Source: Owenia fusiformis
Taxonomy: Eukaryota > Annelida > Polychaeta > Sabellida > Oweniidae
Assembly (NCBI GenBank): GCA_903813345.2
Contig: CAIIXF020000003.1
Location: forward strand, 4,487,815 to 4,551,814
Direction: 5' to 3'
DNA: 64,000 nucleotides
This document shows positions 1-11,240 of this stretch, piece by piece. Each line of letters starts with the position of its first letter. Position 1 is the first letter of the stretch. A program made the position numbers and the translations under genes. The notes under the pieces are model-generated. The model did not search any database and was not told the DNA's origin. It saw nothing but the letters and a program-made list of their open reading frames with translations.

Positions 1-921
1 CAGAATGACAGAATTTAAAATGACATCTAGACTACATACGCTCGTATAAGAGAAAGCACTTATATTATGTTACATGTAGGTATATAAAAATAGTATTTAC
101 AATTAATTTTTGAATGTACAATGTAGAAATGTTACAAAAAATCAGGTACAGTATAATAATGCAACTGTCTTGTGTAATGATGATGAACATTAATGTTTAT
201 ATCAAACAAGTCTTGAAATAGAATTTTTGGAAGACTTGGGTGTTTAATAAATATATGTTTATACCTTTTACATTATATATAAAAAAAACTAACGAGATGA
301 ACTCTATTTTTCATATTCCTCCTGAAAGTACCAACAGTCTAAATGGCAATAAAATATGTAGATAAAAAAGCCTCTAAACATGGCATCATAATATCTCATA
401 ATTGAAACCCTAAACCTAATTTGTTAACCATGAAAGTCGCTTTATATCTCTTGAATAAGGCGGAAATTGGTGAGATTCGCCCCGCCGGAAGAAAATCAAC
501 CTCGGGGCCATTGACCCCGTCATTGCTGAAGTATATCAGGGTACATATATCCTCATAATAATGACAGCTAATATTATAAATTGGATTACTGCAAGCAAAA
601 AATCATGTATGAGCCTTAATAATTAGAGGAAAGTAGCTATTACGGGTGATAACTGAGGTTTATCATGATTTTATGAAGTTTTAATTCCCTGAGTACGCCA
701 TAAGAACAGGTCAATGATCCTAAAAACTTGCACCTTTTTCAGTTGGCGAAATATTTCATGTCACACCTTGGCAGATATGTATGTCGGGCGGCATGGGCTA
801 ATTGGATATTTTCCGTGTATGTAAACTTTAATCAACAGAGCAAATACTAAAATTGGAACATATGTACAATCCCCATAAAAAGCTTGTCCACAGAAATTAT
901 TCTATTCTAACATTTGTTAAA

Positions 922-1790
922 TCATATTCATGGATGCGAAATTGAGACTTATCCAATCCGACAATATTCAAGTACTAGTATTTAGATTTCAATTAATAAT
1001 ATTTATTAAGGAATATAGCCCAAAGAGCTGGTGTATTATAATCGAATACACCCTGCAGGGCTAGGTACAAACGTTTTCTGTACCTCGAACGACCGAAAGC
1101 TTTTGTGCCTATCCCTAGGGGTGTATTCGATTATATTACACCCGCGCTGGGGGCTATATAACGATTCGAACATAAACCCTTACCAAAATATTGCAAAATC
1201 ATCAATTTTCAGGTTCATTTCCACTCTTCATTTCCTACTTCCGTTGTTTGAGCTTTTGGCTGTTCCAATTTGTTAACTTACCTCCTCACCCCGACTTAAG
1301 TTTTTTTATTGACATTTTGGCCTATTCTATTTGTTTCACGCATATCTACAACATTGATAATTATTGAAATTATTTATATATTGCCCAGAAATAAAAAAGA
1401 TCTCGACCATATCCATATCAAGGAGTAATCACTGCATTCTGCTAAGTTCTTTCGCCCTCTTTACTTTGACCTTTTGATTAATTTTATGTTTTTCGCCATC
1501 TATTGAGAAATTTAAAAGGCAAACATGTAAACAATTTAACAATGTTTTTGACCAGTCATTTTGCAGACGAGAGGGGGTGCCAAAAGAACGGAACAGCTTG
1601 AACTCACCAATGAGTGCACTGAACGAAACACTTGATACAGAGCCGGGGCATGGATCTCGAATATACCCCGGGTGAAACATTGACTTTGTTCACAGTTTAT
1701 AGAAGGCGTGAATACAGTCATGTTTGAATTAATATCAAATCATGTTCATGTTTTGCGAATTGAGACTCATCCAATCCGATCATATACTTG
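922..1790. repeat. Pair of diverged ~50 bp direct repeats
   Basis: The segment 922-970 recurs at 1739-1790. Both share a GAATTGAGAC/GAAATTGAGAC core followed by TCATCCAATCCGA or a near match. The pair flanks the hairpin at 1031-1141 and about 600 bp of other sequence, and may be the edges of an old mobile or duplicated unit. Confidence 0.4.
1031..1141. mobile_element. Hairpin MITE-like element (111 bp)
   Basis: Two arms of about 39 bp face each other. The left starts GTGTATTATAATCGAATACA, and the right end reads the same in reverse complement with a few changes. Each arm also contains the internal word pair TGTATTCGATTATA/TATAATCGAATACA. The compact foldback layout suggests a miniature transposon remnant. 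No target duplication was identified. Confidence 0.5.
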
Positions 1791-2086
1791 ACAATGTATA
1801 ACCGATGAAGAATAACTATATAAAAGCTTTGAAAATAATAAAAGTCGATAACTATTATTAATTGACTTAAATTAACATGGTTTCCAAAGTATTAACAGAC
1901 TTCTATTTACAGGGTTTCCAAATATGAAGGGGGGGGGGTGTACGTCATCATGCTCTATCGGTTTAAAATGAACACCTAGATTGTATACAAAGTGAAACAA
2001 TGTTTACAATAACTATCACTAATGTATGTGTTGTATCGAATGGCATGAGTAGATATATAATAGGGGATCTAAATATTCTATAATAA

Positions 2087-2113
2087 AGTCCATGAAAATA
2101 TTTTTCATGGACT
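2087..2113. repeat. 27 bp near-perfect palindrome
   Basis: The arm AGTCCATGAAAAT is followed after one base by its reverse complement with a single mismatch. No longer inverted repeat was seen around it, and no function is assigned. Confidence 0.5.
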
Positions 2114-4262
2114 CTGTCTTTAACGATGTCTCGTTTTACATACCCGGGGATTTAAACATATCCTTCTTATACACTATATGGTTGTTAAGTATGTGAAATC
2201 TATTTTATGTGACATAAATATCAGAGACTAATGTTCAATGTCCATATGGAATATGACTCTTGAGAATATTAATCTAGTTCCTCTAATATTTCAAATAAAA
2301 TTCCACTGTAAAACGTTTTTGTTAGTTATTTTTTGCTTTATGCAGCACAAGCGATGTTCGCTTTGTCTGTATGTAACCAGGACAGTTCGAGAATATATTT
2401 TTCTGCAAATAAAACAAAAATCGTAGATTTCTTTTCTTGCTTCTATCCTGTATGTTTCAAGGTTCACTCATCTGAACAAAGCCCGGGTGACAAACAAACC
2501 CCGGATATTAAATGACGTCATATTTTGGAAGTTTGTTTTTGCTTGTTTCGATTTCTAACGATTCTATGCGCCCATAGCCTACCATAATGGCACTAATCCT
2601 TTTAATATTTCTAGAAATAGAAAGGATCTAGTGCATTATCCATTATGATTTCCCCATGAACAAACTGAATCATTTTAGGTGTAACATAAAGAATACAAAG
2701 TCACGTAATACTTTGGAAAATATTTAAGCATTTGAAACCACATGGGCTGAGATTGAAGTCATTAAGTTCAGCAAGGGTGTATTGACTTGACATTGGATGT
2801 GCTTCATTGATTAATCATGTGGATATCATCAGATTCCAATGGAGGCCATTGGTTTCTATTGATTTTCACAAAAAAAATTTTTGAATAAGATGTAAGGATG
2901 TGTAGGATGCAAATGGATTTTGACAGACACAAAAATACTTCCTGGTTTGGAATCTATGCCTATACACTTCATGATTGAATTATGACCCTAATAAGTGGCC
3001 CATACATCGATACAGTGCTCAATATAGTTCTACAAGATACTAAACTAGTGTGCAAATAAATGTAATAGTAAAAGCAGTATACTCATTTTGAAAAATCATG
3101 GGGAGATCATAATGTAGAGCGCACTACTTCCTTTTCTTAAACTTTGATATCATCTAGAACACTTCTAGACAACAAAAATGTCCAAAATTTGGGTAGGTTT
3201 ACTAAAGCAAAACTACGAAAAACGTACCCGCTTTTACTATAGTATCACCTTTTATCGCCCCAATGGCTATATTCTGTCAAGGTCGCCATGTTAAAAATAG
3301 AATTATGGAGCTAAAGCTGCTCTTCAGACAGTGTTTGATAGCTATTCTTTACCGCTTTAGTATGCTATGGGATAAAATACTCGAAGAGTCTTTAAATGTC
3401 ATCAAAAAATGCCAAGACGTGAAAATGCCATTTTCGCACTACTTTTGGTGTAATAATTCCACGTGAGTGATAATTTTGAACCAATTAAATTCTTTCGTTC
3501 AAAGCATCTCCTGCCATCTTCGGTTAAGGTAAAAGCATATTCGGCCATTTTGGTTCCGAAAAATTGTGACTCAAATAAGAGGGCTCCTAAAATTAAAATT
3601 TAAAATCCTCACTTTGTCACATTTAAAATTTACTTGTCATGTTTTGGCAGATTCATTCCTTTTTAGTCAGTCAAAGCATTTCATGCACTAAATAGTACCC
3701 CAAAGTCCCATTTAGTCCCATTTTTAGAGGCCAGGTCACCTATACCCCTTGGGGAGCCCCAATACGAATACGTTATACAACACCGGCGGCGGGTTAATGG
3801 TCCTAATATAATGGTTAAGTGCAAGAGTTGTAAACGTTGTTCATTATTTGGTAATGAAAAGTGTGGCATATGAATGAAATATATTCAGCCATTGGTGCAT
3901 AGCAACGTATGTATTTGTATTGTACAATGCAATTAATTAAATAACGATCAATATCATCATTAATCGATTTCAAGTTCCCGTCGATTGTTCCCCTTTTATT
4001 TGACGTGACAAAATCTAATCATTCAAATGTATTTATGGCTACACCTATAATAGTCATAAATATACTTATTGTCAAGTATAGAATTCAATTTACAAAATAA
4101 CAATAGTTATACTTGTATATTCTGGGACTATAAAAAGCAATTTGCTTAAAAGCTTGAAATCGATCAATATTGCGTCGTCATTGGATTTTGACATGACTTA
4201 CAATTTACAGTGAGAGCAGATGGCATGTACACCTGTAGTCAGTGTCACTTAAACAATCTGAA

Positions 4263-4324
4263 ATAATAAAAATATATCCCTCTACACCCCTACCCCTGCC
4301 CTACCCCTGCCCTATCCCTGCCTT
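4263..4324. repeat. Short C-rich tandem repeat
   Basis: About four imperfect copies of an 11-12 bp unit, CCCTACCCCTG. It is a simple minisatellite with no visible role. Confidence 0.6.
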
Positions 4325-5621
4325 ACTCTAAAAAGTGAGCACTTTAATTTAATTTAACACAAACGGGGCAAATACGACATCAACATGACAGCTATTCTCT
4401 TTATAAAATAATAACAAAATGTCAAAATTGACAAATATCAACTATGACGTTATATATAAATATTTGACAAGGATGACATTTCCTGGTATTTTGATTCTAT
4501 TAATTATTCCCATCTGAGATTACCACTTGTAAAATATTTCATTATTTTAAAGGTTACACACTCCTTACGGAATTATATTTTACTCGATAATATATTTTGG
4601 CATTTTTAAATGAAAACAATAATGTCAATTGCATTTTCTTTTGACGTTGATGTTATTGGCAATGAAACCAGTTATAAAAACATAAGGGATATTAAGTCAA
4701 ATTCATTTACATTCAATTGCTTCAAAAATAAGTCTTCAATATAAAATACGTGTAGTTAAAAACTGCAGATAGAGACGATATATTTTTACCACATTTGAAG
4801 AATCTTTTGACAAGAAATTGTCAAAAATCTACCCATTTGATAAAATGAAGCCTCTCCTAAAACCACATATGGCTACGATGGTATACATCTGAATTAATAA
4901 TAAAATGACTATTAACTCCATTACGCATTTTAAAGGAAATAGAATCAGGTGATATATTTTGCGGGGGTAAGCTTCAAGGCTATTGTATTAGTTTATAGCC
5001 TAGTGATGCACAGGTTCGGATTCAGTTATAACTTTATAGAAGATGCAGCAGGAGCAAATCGACGCTCTGTAACATTCTACTATCGTAAAACTAATAGAAT
5101 TATTTAGAGATATAAAACTCGAAATTTGTTCCTCAGCCGTTGTCGACTAATTTAATAAGCAGATATTTTCTGAGTTGGATTGTTTTCTAGAATGGATCGA
5201 GTTTCGTTTATTTGATTTCACAGTTAAATAGAATGAAGCATTGGATATAGTCGGATTAACGGGTAAGTTGTTAATTGCTTTATATTAGAATCGCAGAGTT
5301 TTGTCTTTTCACGATGCCCTGAATCGAAGGGGAGAATGCTCCCATTCTGAGATTATATGATACATTTATAATCTCACAAAAGGCGCTGGGTATGAAACAT
5401 TAGTGTCGTCGATGTTTGAAATGTTACGTTATGCAACCAATAACAGGATACCTTTGATGCAAACCTTTCTGATACCCATCATTCTGTTTTTCAACCAGAA
5501 ATATTCTTAGAAATGAACGAATAAATCATGATGCATGTCAATATAATAACTGTTACCGAAGCGCAACAGTTATCAGCCCAAGTTATCATTCAAGTATTGT
5601 CCATGTTCAGATTTACGCCTC

Positions 5622-5782
5622 CGTCACATTTGTTCTACGGCAGACGTACGGCGACCGTTGCTTCACAAACTTGACATGGAAAATCTTCACCGAACTGGTT
5701 ATCATTATATTCAACGCTCCATTCACTTCTTGATTTTTGGAAGCTACGGCCGCCGTATAGTTGCCGTAGAACAAATATGACG
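5622..5782. mobile_element. Foldback MITE-like element (161 bp)
   Basis: Arms of about 40 bp are inverted. The left begins CGTCACATTTGTTCTACGGC and the right ends GCCGTAGAACAAATATGACG. Both contain a GC-richer TACGGC-GACCG/CGGCCGCCGTA core in AT-rich surroundings. The short length and inverted ends suggest a non-autonomous DNA transposon copy. Confidence 0.55.
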
Positions 5783-6070
5783 ACATATCTAATGCGAAGC
5801 GTAACTCGGATTTTCTGTTATCACTACATTCTATCATATATAGAATTGTGTTTTAATGGGGTGACGTTGTTTACCAAGATATACACAACGCAGTCCACCT
5901 GTTTGGCAATTCCAATTCCCCATCGATTGAATAGCGTGTTGAATGATGCTTATGTGTGGATTATTTCCTTAATTTCGATAAATCGAACCTCATTGATAGT
6001 TATGACAGCTCTTTGACGATTGCCGAATATGAGCAGGTTTTAACTAATGATCAGTATGAAGATTGAGGAT

Positions 6071-6240
6071 GCAAACATTAGGAGGATAGCTTCACCAGTG
6101 CACGTAAGCACAACTGTCAACAAGGCAAACATTTGGAGGATAGCTTCACCAGTGCACGTAAGCACAACTGTCAACAAGGCAAACATTTGGAGGATATCTT
6201 CACCAATGTACATAAGCACAACTGTCAACAAGGCAAACAT
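6071..6240. repeat. 54 bp tandem repeat, 3 copies plus a start of a fourth
   Basis: The copies lie at 6071-6124, 6125-6178 and 6179-6232, each starting GCAAACATT and ending CTGTCAACAAG; a fourth begins at 6233. The first two differ at few positions and the third is more diverged. Because 54 is a multiple of three, both strands give repetitive open frames across it (96 and 85 codons), which look like by-products of the repeat. Confidence 0.85.
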
Positions 6241-6825
6241 GCATAATGTCAGAAACATGCAATTTCGTTCGGTTTTCATGTCACTACTACAATCGGTGAC
6301 ATAAAAATGGACAATAATTAATAAGAACAAATCGAGTATGCAAATATTCTGTAAGCAGAATCAGCTCAAATATCCGATACAAACCTACAGAGAGGCAATG
6401 TCTAAATATGACTACTCAACCATCTAACGGAGACTGTATAGTAGCCACAATCCAGAAATTAAATGACATCCCTTAACAAGTTGAAGAATAAAAACGCAAA
6501 TTTAAACAAAATTGAATAAATAAGGAACGATATTAACGGGCCAGCATACTGTAAACACCCCAAAATGCATTATTGTGCAAATAAATCTTGTGCTTCATTT
6601 GCAGTTCAGTTGAAAATCGAGTGAATTAAGCATTAGAAAATAACATTTCGACAAGAGTTGAGCTATTGCGACGAAATAGAACATTATTGTTATTTCCTTT
6701 CTGCTTTGTGGAACAAATGGCATGTGGAACAAATTGCCTTTGGTTATGAGAAGAACAGAACACAGTTCTCGTAATTTGATTGCTTTGTCACTGCATTGCA
6801 TTTAGGAGTGGTATTGAAATAAGTT

Positions 6826-7300
6826 TAGAGTTGTTTTTGAGATTTGAAGAGTTGTCTTGAAATGACTTCTCAGAGTGTTTTAGAGAATAAGGATTTGTTA
6901 TAAGATAAGGTCAGAGTTATTTCAGTTATTTAAGGAGTTGTCTTGAAATAAGGTCGGAGTTGATTTGGAGATTTAGAGGGCTGTCTTGAAATGAGTTCAG
7001 AGTTGTTTTTGAGATTTGAAGAGTTGTCTTGAAATGAGTTCTGAGTTGTTTTTGAGATTTGAAGAGTTGTCTTGAAATGAGTTTAGAGTAGTTTTGGAAT
7101 GAGTTTAAAATTGTTTTGGAGATTTGAAGAGTTATCTTTAAATGAGTTCTGAGTTGTTTTGGAGATTTGAAGAGTTGCCTTGAAATGGGGTTAGAGTTGT
7201 TTTGGAGATTTGAAGAGTTGTCTTCAAATGAGTTTATAGTCGTTTTCAAGATATAAAAAGTCATCTTGAATTTTGTTCAGAGTTGTTTTGGAGCACTTGA
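6826..7300. repeat. Minisatellite, ~43 bp unit, about 10 degenerate copies
   Basis: The recurring words are GAGTTGTTTTGGAGATTTGA and AGAGTTGTCTTGAAATGAGT. Copies vary in length and sequence, so the array is old. The 112-codon minus-strand frame here (rich in Ser, Asn, Leu and Lys) follows the repeat and is not treated as a gene. Confidence 0.8.
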
Positions 7301-8488
7301 ATATCCAAATACATTTCAGCTTCTTACGTTTACAAATCAGAAATCTATGAGGGACCATCAGTTTATTTTAGAAATCTCAATAGCAACATAAGAGACCAAT
7401 AACAATATCAATATGACCCAATCATTGTTAAATAACAAATACTTGTGCATGATGTCGGCGTGTGCTTGTTTGAACATGTCCCTCTCGTTACATAATATGG
7501 CTATGCCAATGACTCTACGTAGGATTATGCTGAAACAGTCCATGGGGTCTTAGATGGGTGAGTAATGGCCAAAGAGACAACATAACGGATCAGATGAATC
7601 CTAAGTTATGGGCTATTAGCGTGCTTAGTTGTAATATATTGAACTCACCGGATGTCGGGAATTACTATACATAAAATGTAAACGTAGTAAATCTTAATTT
7701 CATTAACGATAACGTATCCTTAATTACACCCAATAACTTTGACATAGAGAGATTATTTTCATAAAATACATATCACGTTTTGACACTTACGATAACGCAT
7801 GAAGATTGATTATTTGAACATAACTTTTGATTCCATAACCTTCGGGATTTCGTCCCAGGAAGAGAGTTACAGGGTCATATGTTCTAGTAGATAAGAGTAC
7901 CAATAGGGGAGGGGGTAATGTAGTGCAAGGTGTAAATAAGCAAGATGTATACTATGAGAGGAAGATGGAAGGAGGATGCTTAGTTTTTCTGTGTGTTGAT
8001 TGTGGTCTTGGTTGATTGTGGTCTCTTTTGCTTTTGCATACGTTGTTTTGCATACGTTGCAATTGTTTTGTTTTGTATAACGTGCTATAGGTCTTTTTCA
8101 TTTTTGGAACTTATGTTGACATGCCAGTTAATCGAATTAAATAGAGAGAAGTCCTAGTTAAAAGGGCACATTAAAGGCAGAATCAAATCTATAGGGAGTG
8201 ATCAAATTGCAAGCAACATTTAGAGTTGACATTTTAAAATCTCAAATATAATATCTCCCAAATAAGATCCATGCGATGTTATCATTTAGTGAAGTTGAAG
8301 AAGTTTCAATGTGGATATATGTTCGAATTATCTTAAATAGTAAATCTTGTAATCGTATCCATATTCAAATGGGTGCATTATTGTAAAATCGTTAGTTTTC
8401 CTAAAATGTATTTTCGGGATTGGTAGAAAAAGACATGAAAAAGAATGAAATGAGCCAGAAATATTCTAAATTTGTTTGTCTAAATGAC
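7301..8488. other. Gene-free stretch
   Basis: AT-rich DNA without recognised coding, RNA or repeat features. Confidence 0.6.
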
Positions 8489-8660
8489 CCGGTGTAAAAG
8501 AAATGATGGTCCCCCGGGGATTATGGTCCCCTTTCTTAACGGCCCTTACTGGCCCTGATTGCGTATAAGATAATAAGGGAAAGAGTTGTATTTAGGACAC
8601 CATATAAATCAATGAAGAGTAGGCCATATTTTGATAGGACCTCCTACCCTTTTACACCGG
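8489..8660. mobile_element. CCGGTGTAAAA-type MITE, copy 1 (172 bp)
   Basis: It begins CCGGTGTAAAA and ends TTTTACACCGG. A second copy of the same length lies at 19244-19415, and the two are alike along their whole length, sharing for example GGGGATTATGGTCCCC and CGGCCCTTACTGGCCCTGA. It has no coding capacity. The identical ends and matched length show it is a defined non-autonomous DNA transposon family. The superfamily is undetermined. Confidence 0.8.
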
Positions 8661-9139
8661 GTCTCTACAAGACCACACGCTAGATCGTTGACACCTTGTA
8701 CCTGTTAGCCTCGGATGATTGAGTCGAATATGTCTACACCACACTTCCGATAAATAATATTGAGAACTGTATTATTGCTTTTATATTACCTTTTTATCTA
8801 TGCTTTGGGAAATAAACATGATTTTCCATGATTAAGAATTGTTAAACTGCTGCATATTTCCCAAATAATGCCTCGATCGATGAATAAATATTTTTAAAGT
8901 GACTGAACTATACTCAGTAAAGATTTGGTGCATTTTCAAGGAAAAATAAAGATTTTGCATTCAAATAACAAATGTTCCAATTCTTTTTGGACCACCCTGT
9001 AAAGTTCCGGCCTTGAAGTTCTCAATAGTCTTGAATGTTGATATCTACTGCTTTTTGTAATTCTATATTTTCAAGGTAACACATTGCATAATAAGAAAAC
9101 AATTAGAAATACACCCATGTGTTTCCGGTATCATATACT

Positions 9140-9316
9140 TACACCCCCTTTCATAGGTTTTGCAACTGGAAGTTTTAATTGGATTAATATCAAAGGGTGT
9201 CAATGTTTAAATCTTAATTTTTTGATTCAAAATAGTTGAGAAAGTTACTCTGATAATTTGATTGAACATGGTTTGATCATAATAAGTCAGCTGGTTGCCA
9301 TTATGAAGGCGAGTGT
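9140..9316. mobile_element. TACACTCCCC-family MITE, copy a
   Basis: The left end TACACCCCCTTTCATAGGTT and the right end GGTTGCCATTATGAAGGCGA match the inverted ends of a family seen about eleven times in this window. The right end merges into the 30 bp tandem repeat at 9303-9422. Confidence 0.55.
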
Positions 9317-9422
9317 TTTGTCACTCGCAAGATGGAGGAGAGTGTTTTTGTCACTCGTAAAATGAAGGCGAGTGTTTGTGTCACTCGCAAGATGGTGGTG
9401 AGTGTTTGTGTCACTCGCAAGA
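9303..9422. repeat. ~30 bp tandem repeat, 4 copies, hairpin unit
   Basis: Each unit reads ATGAAGGCGAGTG, a T/G-rich spacer, then CACTCGCAAG, so GCGAGTG and CACTCGC can pair within every unit. The first copy overlaps the right terminus of a MITE, suggesting that the array grew from it. Confidence 0.8.
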
Positions 9423-10324
9423 TTGAAATAATGATTGTCCCAATTATAAACGCAAAATGCTTTGTATTGGACTAAAATGAACAGGAAGTAAAGAAATGGA
9501 CATGAATATATCAGTCTACATATTTGTGCATCTCAGCAGTTCATATATAATCAATTACTGTATAGGCGTAGTATGAAATAGTATGGCTAGAACTAAATTC
9601 ATGAAAATGGAAAACTATGTTTCTGTATCAGTATGTGGGTAGATTAAATTGATCTATGAGTGGCAGTAATGCATCTTAATGTTTTGATCGGTTTAGGTAA
9701 TTCACAACAATTTACTTTTCCAGTGTCAAAAACAAATGTAGCCCCTGCCTTGGATTCTAATTAACTTATTTTAACAACAACATTTATATTATTTATGTTG
9801 TTGTGAAACACCACAAAGTACGATTATGGAAGCGAGTTTTCAATTATATTTTTAAGATAAAGAATTCAATTCTACTACAAAATGAAGAAAATCAGTTTTA
9901 CATATCTGATATATTGGTTGTAACCAATACTCAATTTCATGTTTAACACCTAAATGTAATTATACTACTATGTTGTACAAATCAATTTACAACCATCGAC
10001 CGAAAAATTAGAGAAAATAGATTTATGTTTTCGTTTTCGATGAACCTGTAAACTATCTGTCAGTATGTTTATTTTATATCATTGTCAGACACAGGTTGTG
10101 TTTGTTATTCATATGATTTTTACGATTAAATCGATTAAATTGCCATTAAACTGTGTTAGTTATCATAAATTGATGAAGATATCTTAAATAGCGTTATTGT
10201 TTCTGTCGCCTCGTCGTTTTATACGTTTTACATTGTTTATTATAAGTTTGATGATTTAAAACCAAAAAACGAACACCATAGATAGGTGAATGTTTCGTGA
10301 CTTAGGGAGCGTCGAGTAGGGTAA
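9423..10324. other. Gene-free stretch
   Basis: AT-rich; no coding, RNA or repeat feature supported. Confidence 0.6.
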
Positions 10325-10800
10325 ACAAATTGACCCCTTGACTATCATAGTGAACTGGGACAATATAGAATAATTAAGTTGATTGTTTCCTGGACTGGTA
10401 TAGTATAGAAAGTAACGCAATATAGAATTAGTTGTTTGGCCCCTGAACTATTATTGTAAAGTAGGAAAGCAACGTAATATAGAATAAGTTGATTGTCCCT
10501 GGACTTTTAAAGTATAAGAAACGCAATATGGAATAAGTTAATTGTCCCCTGTGCTGTTATTGTAAACTGGGAAAGTAACATAAAATAGAATAAGTTGATT
10601 GTCCTCTGGAGTGATAAAGTAAACTGGGAAAGTAACGTAATATAGAATACGTTGATTGTCCCCTTTGCTGTTAAAGTAAACTGGAAAAGTAACATAAAAT
10701 AGAAGACGTTGATTGTCCTCTGGACTGTTCTAGTAAACTTGGACGCAATTTAATAAGTTGATGGTTCCTTTGACTGTCAAGAAGTATTACGTTACGGAGT
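10325..10800. repeat. Minisatellite, ~57 bp unit, about 8 copies, decaying rightward
   Basis: Units contain TTGATTGTCCCCTGGACTGT and AAACTGGGAAAGTAACGTAA. Looser copies with AGTAAACTTGAAAAGTA-like words continue to about 11110. The 62-codon minus-strand frame here is a product of the repeat. Confidence 0.75.
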
Positions 10801-11240
10801 AATGGTGTTGCCCCTTGGAATGCTTCACTTAATTGGGGGGCCTCTGTACAGATTAATTAATTTATAGTTTGAAAAGTATCACCATAAAAGATGATTAAAT
10901 ACCCCTTGGTGTGCTGCAGGGAACTTGAAAAGTAAAATAGTACAAGCTGATTTGATTGGCTTCTAGTGCTGTGTAGTAAATTTGAAAAGTACCACCATAT
11001 AAATTAATAATGTACAAAGTTACAAAAGTACCACCATACGAGCTAAATTACTTACTTTCTGGTCTGTTGGAGTAAATTGGGAAGTGCCGTACCAAACAGA
11101 TCTTGAGTAATTTATTAGAATCGATAGTGTTATGTAACAGTATTCAACTCTCTTATTAGTGTGTACACTTGATACAATTTTAATCAATCGTATTGCATTT
11201 AATCATTCTTATCATAGAGTGCAATGATTTTCTACTTACG

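Larger units (their letters stand above)
1..5621. other. Gene-free AT-rich stretch
   Basis: No frame in this stretch resembles a known protein, and open frames are at most 83 codons. It holds a hairpin element at 1031-1141, a pair of diverged direct repeats (922-970 and 1739-1790), a 27 bp near-perfect palindrome at 2087-2113, and a short C-rich tandem repeat at 4263-4324. Otherwise I see nothing. Confidence 0.7.

Noticed and set aside
6040-6330. 96-codon minus and 85-codon plus frames
   Set aside because: Both are driven by the 54 bp tandem repeat, whose length is a multiple of three.
6926-7264. 112-codon minus-strand frame
   Set aside because: It is contained in the ~43 bp degenerate minisatellite and has low-complexity composition.
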